From Xenopus tropicalis (lineage: Eukaryota; Chordata; Amphibia; Anura; Pipidae), in assembly GCF_000004195.4 (NCBI RefSeq), contig NC_030678.2, forward strand, positions 153,923,547 to 153,987,546: a stretch of DNA of 64,000 nt, read 5' to 3'. The translations under genes and the position numbers were made by a program. Positions 45,342-64,000 of this stretch are shown piece by piece (position 1 is the first letter of the stretch; each line of letters starts with the position of its first letter). Under the pieces are notes generated by a model, which was given only the letters and a program-made list of their open reading frames with translations, had not been told where the DNA came from and did not search any database.

Positions 45342-48300
45342 CTCCTATTCAAATGTACCTATAGTCATTTCTTCTATCCAAATGTCTCTGCAGTCATTTC
45401 TCGTATCCAAATGTCTCTGTAGTCATTTCTCCTATCCAAATGTACCTGTAGTTATTTCTCCTATCCAAATGTACCTGTAGCCATTTCTCCTCTTCAAATG
45501 TACCTGTAGCCATTTCTCCTCTCCAAATGTACCTGTAGTCATTTCTCCTATCCAAATGTCTCTGTAGTCATTTCTCCTATCCAAATATACCTGTAGTAAT
45601 TTCTCCTATCCAAATGTCTCTGTAGCCATTTCTCCTATCCAAATGTATCTGTAGCGATTTCCCCTATCCAAATGTCTCTGTAGCCATTTCTCCTATCCAA
45701 ATGTATCTGTAGTCATTTCTCCTATCCAAATGTCTCTGTAGCCATTTCTCCTATCCAAATGTATCTGTAGCCATTTCTCCTATCCAAATGTATCTGTAGT
45801 CATTTCTCCTATCCAAATGTATCTGTAGTCATTTCTCCTATCCAAATGTATCTGTAGTCATTTCTCCTATCCATATGTCTCTGTAGCCATTTCTCCTATG
45901 CAAATGTATCTGTAGTCATTTCTCCTATCCAAATGTATCCGTAGCCATTTCTCCTATCCAAATGTACCTGTAGCCATTTCTCCTATCCATATGTCTCTGT
46001 AGCCATTTCTCCTATCCAAATGTACCTGTAGCCATTTCCCCTTTCCAAATGTATCTGTAGCCATTTCCCCTATCCAAATGTATCTGTAGCCATTTCTCCT
46101 ATCCAAATGTACCTGTAGTCATTTCTCCTATCCAAATCTACCTGTAGCCATTTCTCCTATCCAAATGTACCTGTAGCCATTTCTCCTATCCAAATTTACC
46201 TGTAGCCATTTCTCTTATCCAAATGTACCTGTAGCCATTTCTCCTATCCATATGTCTCTGTAGCCATTTCTCCTATGCAAATGTATCTGTAGTCATTTCT
46301 CCTATCCAAATGTATCTGTAGCCATTTCTCCTATCCAAATGTATCTGTAGCCATTTCTCCTATCCAAATGTATCTGTAGCCATTTCTCCTATCCACCTGT
46401 AGCCATTTCTCCTATCCAAATGTCTCTGTAGTCATTTCTCCTATCCAAATGTACCTGTAGCCATGTCTCCTATCCAAATGTATCTGTAGCCATTTCTCCT
46501 ATCCAAATGTACCTGTAGTCATTTCTCCTATCCAAATGTACCTGTAGCCATTTCTCCTATCCATATGTCTCTGTAGCCATTTCTCCTATCCAAATGTATC
46601 TGTAGCCATTTCCCCTATCCAAATGTACCTGTAGCCATTTCTCCTATCCAATTGTATCTGTAGCCATTTCCCCTATCCAAATGTATCTGTAGCCATTTCC
46701 CCTATCTAAATGTCTCTGTAGCCATTTCTCCTATCCAAATGTATCTGTGGCCATTTCCCCTATCCAAATGTCTCTGTAGCCATTTCTCCTATCCAAATGT
46801 ATCTGTAGTCATTTCTCCTATCCAAATGTCTCTGTAGCCATTTCTCCTATCCAAATGTATCTGTAGTCATTTCTCCTATCCAAATGTATCTGTAGTCATT
46901 TCTCCCATCCAAATGTATCTGTAGTCATTTCTCCTATCCAAATGTATCTGTAGTCATTTCTCCTATCCAAATGTATCTGTAGTCATTTCTCCTATCCATA
47001 TGTCTCTGTAGTCATTTCTCCTATGCAAATGTATCTGTAGTCATTTCTCCTATCCAAATGTACCTGTAGCCATTTCTCCTATCCATATGTCTCTGTAGCC
47101 ATTTCTCCTATGCAAATGTATCTGTAGTCATTTCTCCTATCCAAATGTATCTGTAGCCATTTCTCCTATCCAAATGTACCTGTAGCCATTTCTCCTATCC
47201 ATATGTCTCTGTAGCCATTTCTCCTATCCAAATGTACCTGTAGCCATTTCCCCTATCCAAATGTACCTGTAGCCATTTCCCCTATCCAAATGTACCTGTA
47301 GCCATTTCTCCTATCCAAATGTACCTGTAGTCATTTCTCCTATCCAAATGTACCTGTAGCCATTTCTCCTATCCAAATGTACCTGTAGCCATTTCCCCTA
47401 TCCAAATGTATCTGTAGCCATTTCCCCTATCCAAATGTATCTGTAGCCATTTCTCCTATCCAAATGTCTCTGTAGCCATTTCTCCTATCCAAATGTATCT
47501 GTAGCCATTTCCCCTATCCAAATGTATCTGTAGCCATTTCCCCTATCCAAATGTATCTGTAGCCATTTCCCCTATCCAAATGTATCTGTAGCCATTTCCC
47601 CTATCCAAATGTCTCTGTAGCCATTTCTCCTATCCAAATGTCTCTGTAGCCATTTCTCCTATCCAAATGTCTCTGTAGCCATTTCTCCTATCCAAATGTC
47701 TCTGTAGTCATTTCTCCTCTTCAAATGTCTCTGTAGCCATTTCTCCTCTCAAAATGTATCTGTAGCCATTTCTCCTATCCAAATGTATCTGTAGCCATTT
47801 CTCCTATCCACCTGTAGCCATTTCTCCTATCCAAATGTACCTGTAGCCATTTCTCCTATCCAAATGTATCTGTAGCCATTTCTCCTATCCACCTGTAGCC
47901 ATTTCTCCTATCCACCTGTAGCCATTTCTCCTATCCAAATGTCTCTGTAGCCATTTCTCCTATCCAAATGTCTCTGTAGCCATTTCTCCTATCCAAATGT
48001 CTCTGTAGCCATTTCTCCTCTCCAAATGTATCTGTAGCCATTTCCCCTATCCAAATGTATCTGTAGCCATTTCTCCTATCCAAATGTACCTGTAGCCATT
48101 TCCCCTATCCAAATGTATCTGTAGCCATTTCCCCTATCCAAATGTATCTGTAGCCATTTCCCCTATCCAAATGTACCTGTAGCCATTTCTCCTATCCAAA
48201 TGTACCTGTAGCCATTTCTCCTATCCATATGTCTCTGTAGCCATTTCTCCTATCCAAATGTCTCTGTAGCCATTTCTCCTATCCAAATGTATCTGTAGCC

Positions 48301-50636
48301 ATTTCCCCTATCCAAATGTATCTGTAGCCATTTCCCCTATCCAAATGTATCTGTAGCCATTTCTCCTATCCAAATGTACCTGTAGCCATTTCTCCTATCC
48401 ATATGTCTCTGTAGCCATTTCTCCTATCCAAATGTACCTGTAGCCATTTCCCCTATCCAAATGTATCTGTAGCCATTTCCCCTATCCAAATGTACCTGTA
48501 GCCATTTCTCCTATCCAAATGTCTCTGTAGCCATTTCTCCTATCCAAATGTCTCTGTAGCCATTTCTCCTATCCAAATGTATCTGTAGCCATTTCCCCTA
48601 TCCAAATGTATCTGTAGCCATTTCCCCTATCCAAATGTATCTGTAGCCATTTCCCCTATCCAAATGTATCTGTAGCCATTTCCCCTATCCAAATGTCTCT
48701 GTAGCCATTTCTCCTATCCAAATGTCTCTGTAGCCATTTCTCCTATCCAAATGTCTCTGTAGCCATTTCTCCTATCCAAATGTCTCTGTAGCCATTTCTC
48801 CTATCCAAATGTCTCTGTAGTCATTTCTCCTCTTCAAATGTCTCTGTAGCCATTTCTCCTCTCAAAATGTATCTGTAGCCATTTCTCCTATCCAAATGTA
48901 TCTGTAGCCATTTCTCCTATCCACCTGTAGCCATTTCTCCTATCCAAATGTACCTGTAGCCATTTCTCCTATCCAAATGTATCTGTAGCCATTTCTCCTA
49001 TCCAAATGTACCTGTAGTCATTTCTCCTATCCAAATGTACCTGTAGTCATTTCTCCTATCCAAATGTACCTGTAGCCATTTCTCCTATCCATATGTCTCT
49101 GTAGCCATTTCTCCTATCCAAATGTATCTGTAGCCATTTCTCCTATCCAAATGTATCTGTAGCCATTTCCCCTATCCAAATGTACCTGTAGCCATTTCTC
49201 CTATCCATATGTCTCTGTAGCCATTTCTCCTATCCATATGTCTCTGTAGCCATTTCTCCTATCCAAATGTACCTGTAGCCATTTCTCCTATCCATATGTC
49301 TCTGTAGCCATTTCTCCTATCCAAATGTCTCTGTAGCCATTTCTCCTATCCTAATGTACCTGTAGCCATTTCTCCTATCCAAATGTATCTGTAGCCATTT
49401 CTCCTATCCAAATGTCTCTGTAGTCATTTCTCCTATCCTAATGTACCTGTAGCCATTTCTCCTATCCAAATGTATCTGTAGCCATTTCTCCTATCCAAAT
49501 GTATCTGTAGCCATTTCCCCTATCCAAATGTACCTGTAGCCATTTCTCCTATCCATATGTCTCTGTAGCCATTTCTCCTATCCAAATGTACCTGTAGCCA
49601 TTTCTCCTATCCATATGTCTCTGTAGCCATTTCTCCTATCCAAATGTCTCTGTAGCCATTTCTCCTATCCAAATGTATCTGTAGTCATTTCTCCTATCCA
49701 AATGTATCTGTAGCCATTTCTCCTATCCAAATGTCTCTGTAGCCATTTCTCCTATCCTAATGTACCTGTAGCCATTTCCCCTATCCAAATGTCTCTGTAG
49801 CCATTTCCCCTATCCAAATGTCTCTGTAGCCATTTCTCCTATCCAAATGTCTCTGTAGTCATTTCTCCTATCCAAATGTATCTGTAGCCATTTCTCCTAT
49901 CCAAATGTCTCTGTAGTCATTTCTCCTATCCAAATGTATCTGTAGCCATTTCTCCTATCCAAATGTCTCTGTAGCCATTTCCCCTATCCAAATGTCTCTG
50001 TAGCCATTTCCCCTATCCAAATGTCTCTGTAGCCATTTCCCCTATCCAAATGTACCTGTAGCCATTTCCCCTATCCAAATGTATCTGTAGCCATTTCTCC
50101 TATCCAAATGTACCTGTAGCCATTTCTCCTATCCAAATGTACCTGTAGCCATTTCTCCTATCCAAATGTCTCTGTAGCCATTTCTCCTATCCAAATGTAT
50201 CTGTAGCCATTTCTCCTATCCAAATGTACCTGTAGCCATTTCTCCTATCCAAATGTACCTGTAGCCATTTCTCCTATCCAAATGTCTCTGTAGCCATTTC
50301 TCCTATCCAAATGTCTCTGTAGCCATTTCTCCTATCCAAATGTCTCTGTAGCCATTTCTCCTATCCAAATGTACCTGTAGCCATTTCTCCTATCCAAATG
50401 TACCTGTAGCCATTTCTCCTATCCAAATGTACCTGTAGCCATTTCTCCTATCCAAATGTATCTGTAGCCATTTCTCCTATCCAAATGTCTCTGTAGCCAT
50501 TTCTCCTATCCAAATGTCTCTGTAGCCATTTCTCCTATCCAAATGTCTCTGTAGCCATTTCTCCTATCCAAATGTACCTGTAGCCATTTCTCCTATCCAA
50601 ATGTCTCTGTAGCCATTTCTCCTATCCATATTGTAG
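45342..50636. repeat. Giant 29-bp minisatellite, about 180 units
   Basis: The consensus unit consists of CCATTTCTCCTATCCAAATG followed by T, one of three variable trinucleotides (ATC, CTC or ACC), and TGTAG, with C/T variation in GTAGCC or GTAGTC. Total length is about 5.3 kb. Common variants are CCCC for CTCC, CCATATG for CCAAATG, CTATGCAAATG, and a 23-bp short unit lacking six bases (TATCCACCTGTAG). The number of units is from length divided by 29. A TAG in every unit and the 29-bp period close all six reading frames. The array ends about 460 bp upstream of the hsph1 start codon. It is not CRISPR: there are no spacers. Confidence 0.97.
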
Positions 50637-50878
50637 TCCCTCCATTACTTGCCTGTCGGAGGTGCAGAAATCCTTGGTCCAGTCCCGGTTTGACAGACAC
50701 AGACACGGCTTGAAAAACCGTTCAAACGGCAGCCGCGGCGTCCCCGTTGCCTTGGAGACCATGGCGTCACCAGGAGAGGAGCGTTCCCATTGGTGGAGCG
50801 GAAGGATCTCTCCAGAACGGCCCAGAATGCGGAAGCGGAAGCGGCACGTGGAGCCGGCGAATGAGAAGAAGCTGCAGT

Positions 50879-50891
50879 TTCTGGAAGGTTC
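50879..50891 (+). promoter_or_regulatory. hsph1: Heat-shock element (HSF1 site)
   Basis: TTCTGGAAGGTTC is three alternating inverted nGAAn modules with perfect spacing (TTC-2-GAA-2-TTC). It lies about 207 bp upstream of the hsph1 start codon. Heat induction through HSF1 is established for mammalian HSPH1; its use here is inferred from the match. Confidence 0.8.
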
Positions 50892-51007
50892 TCTCACAGG
50901 AGGTATATGTATCGGAGCCGCCTCCTCCCCCACACGCTGAATCACACAGGGACAGCAGCGCTTCAGTCTGTGGATCGCCGCGGATACTCGGAACCAAAGC
51001 GGGCTGA

Positions 51008-63175
<12,168 letters not shown>

Positions 63176-64000
63176 GTGAGTGATATATATTTTCTTAACC
63201 CTTCATTTCACATATCTCCTTGAATGTGAAGGGACACTATACCCTCATATTTTTTCAGCAGAACTGTGTTTGGTAAAGGGCAATCCCTGTGTTAGCATAG
63301 ACTTACTCCAAAAATGCTGGAGCCCTAATGATGATATAGGAGCCATCCACAGAACACTTGCACTCATGGGATTTGTGCAGCCTTGCCCTGAATTTGGGAA
63401 AGGTGCGAAAAACTGTGGCCAGAACATAGCCTTGTACTTAATGCCTGTCATGTAAGTTGTAAGTATGAGACCCCACTTCTTTAGACCATTAATGCACCCT
63501 AACTTGCGTGTCTGGATGATGAGCACACTAGGGCATGTCCAAAGTACCACCCTTCATGACCACAGGCTGTACTATATTCATAGGAGAGGTGCATTTCCAT
63601 TCTTCTTTAGGCAAGACTAACCAGCCTGCAGTTCTGAAGTATGTGTTTGGAGATATACAGTATATAATGAAATATAGAACTTTGTTTCTGTCAGGCAAGC
63701 CCATTAGGAAAGTTAAAAAAATTAAGGTATGCTGGCCCTCTAACAATGTAGGACCATTTATCTAGTGTCCTCGGGGGAAATAGAAAGGGGCATCCTAATA
63801 AAGAAGAGAAGGGGGCAAAATATGTGAAAATGTATTCATAATTTTTACTTTAACAGACTGATCTTTAACCTACCCATTGTCTAGCTGTCTGGGGTCAAAA
63901 TGGACAACTGCAAGCTGTTGTAGGGGATCTCTTTTTCCTTGCAGCAACTAAACAGCACTAAATAGGTTTCGCTGTTCAAACTTTTTTGTTATTTTGCCTG
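63176..64000 (+). other. hsph1: hsph1 intron 12 (incomplete)
   Basis: The intron continues past the window edge. Open frames inside it (for example 63180-63455) match no part of the Hsp110 family. No clearly bounded mobile element. Confidence 0.8.

Noticed and set aside
45342..50636. CRISPR-like array of regular 29-bp repeats
   Set aside because: The repeats are head to tail with no spacers, and the genome is vertebrate. It is a minisatellite.
50622..50945. Minus-strand 107-codon frame at the hsph1 promoter
   Set aside because: It overlaps the minisatellite edge and the CpG-rich promoter and matches nothing known.
63180..63455. Frame of 91 codons downstream of exon 12 as exon 13
   Set aside because: It follows the GTGAGT donor directly and encodes nothing like the lysine-rich segment that follows in Hsp110 proteins. 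Intronic.

Overview
The window is repeat-dense vertebrate DNA, most likely from a Xenopus frog. The evidence is the many T2-type MITEs with TTAAAGGRR-like ends, palindromic MITEs, CR1 LINE tails and a Tc1 transposon typical of frog genomes. A multi-exon gene whose predicted protein closely resembles vertebrate HSPH1 (Hsp105/Hsp110) supports this. The species within Xenopus cannot be settled from the sequence alone.

Layout. From 1 to about 45.3 kb I find no convincing host protein-coding exon. This part is intergenic or intronic sequence filled with DNA-transposon derivatives. The best-preserved element is a complete Tc1/mariner transposon (3832-5445) with an uninterrupted 340-codon transposase and two identical 210-bp inverted repeats. 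A CpG-rich block at about 12.7-13.5 kb carries two inverted CCAAT boxes and a TATA box, but I could not attach a gene to it. Several MITEs are nested in one another, and three element families carry internally amplified tandem repeats: 113-bp units in both orientations, 52-bp units, and 34-bp units in a LINE tail.

From 45.34 to 50.64 kb lies a 5.3-kb minisatellite of about 180 copies of a 29-bp unit. It ends about 460 bp upstream of the hsph1 start codon. The region 50.65-51.2 kb is the CpG-rich hsph1 promoter and first exon, with a perfect heat-shock element (TTC-nn-GAA-nn-TTC) at 50879.

From 51098 to the right edge runs hsph1 on the plus strand. Twelve coding exons are present and encode residues 1-569; by comparison with the family, the remaining third (rest of the substrate-binding domain, helical lid and C-terminus) lies beyond the window. 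All splice sites are GT/AG and the phases join in frame throughout. Exon 12 is a 41-codon cassette that begins and ends between codons. It matches the segment skipped in mammals to make the Hsp105-beta isoform. The introns hold T2 MITEs, a hAT MITE nested in a T2 MITE, and a LINE-derived minisatellite that reaches almost to the exon 7 acceptor.
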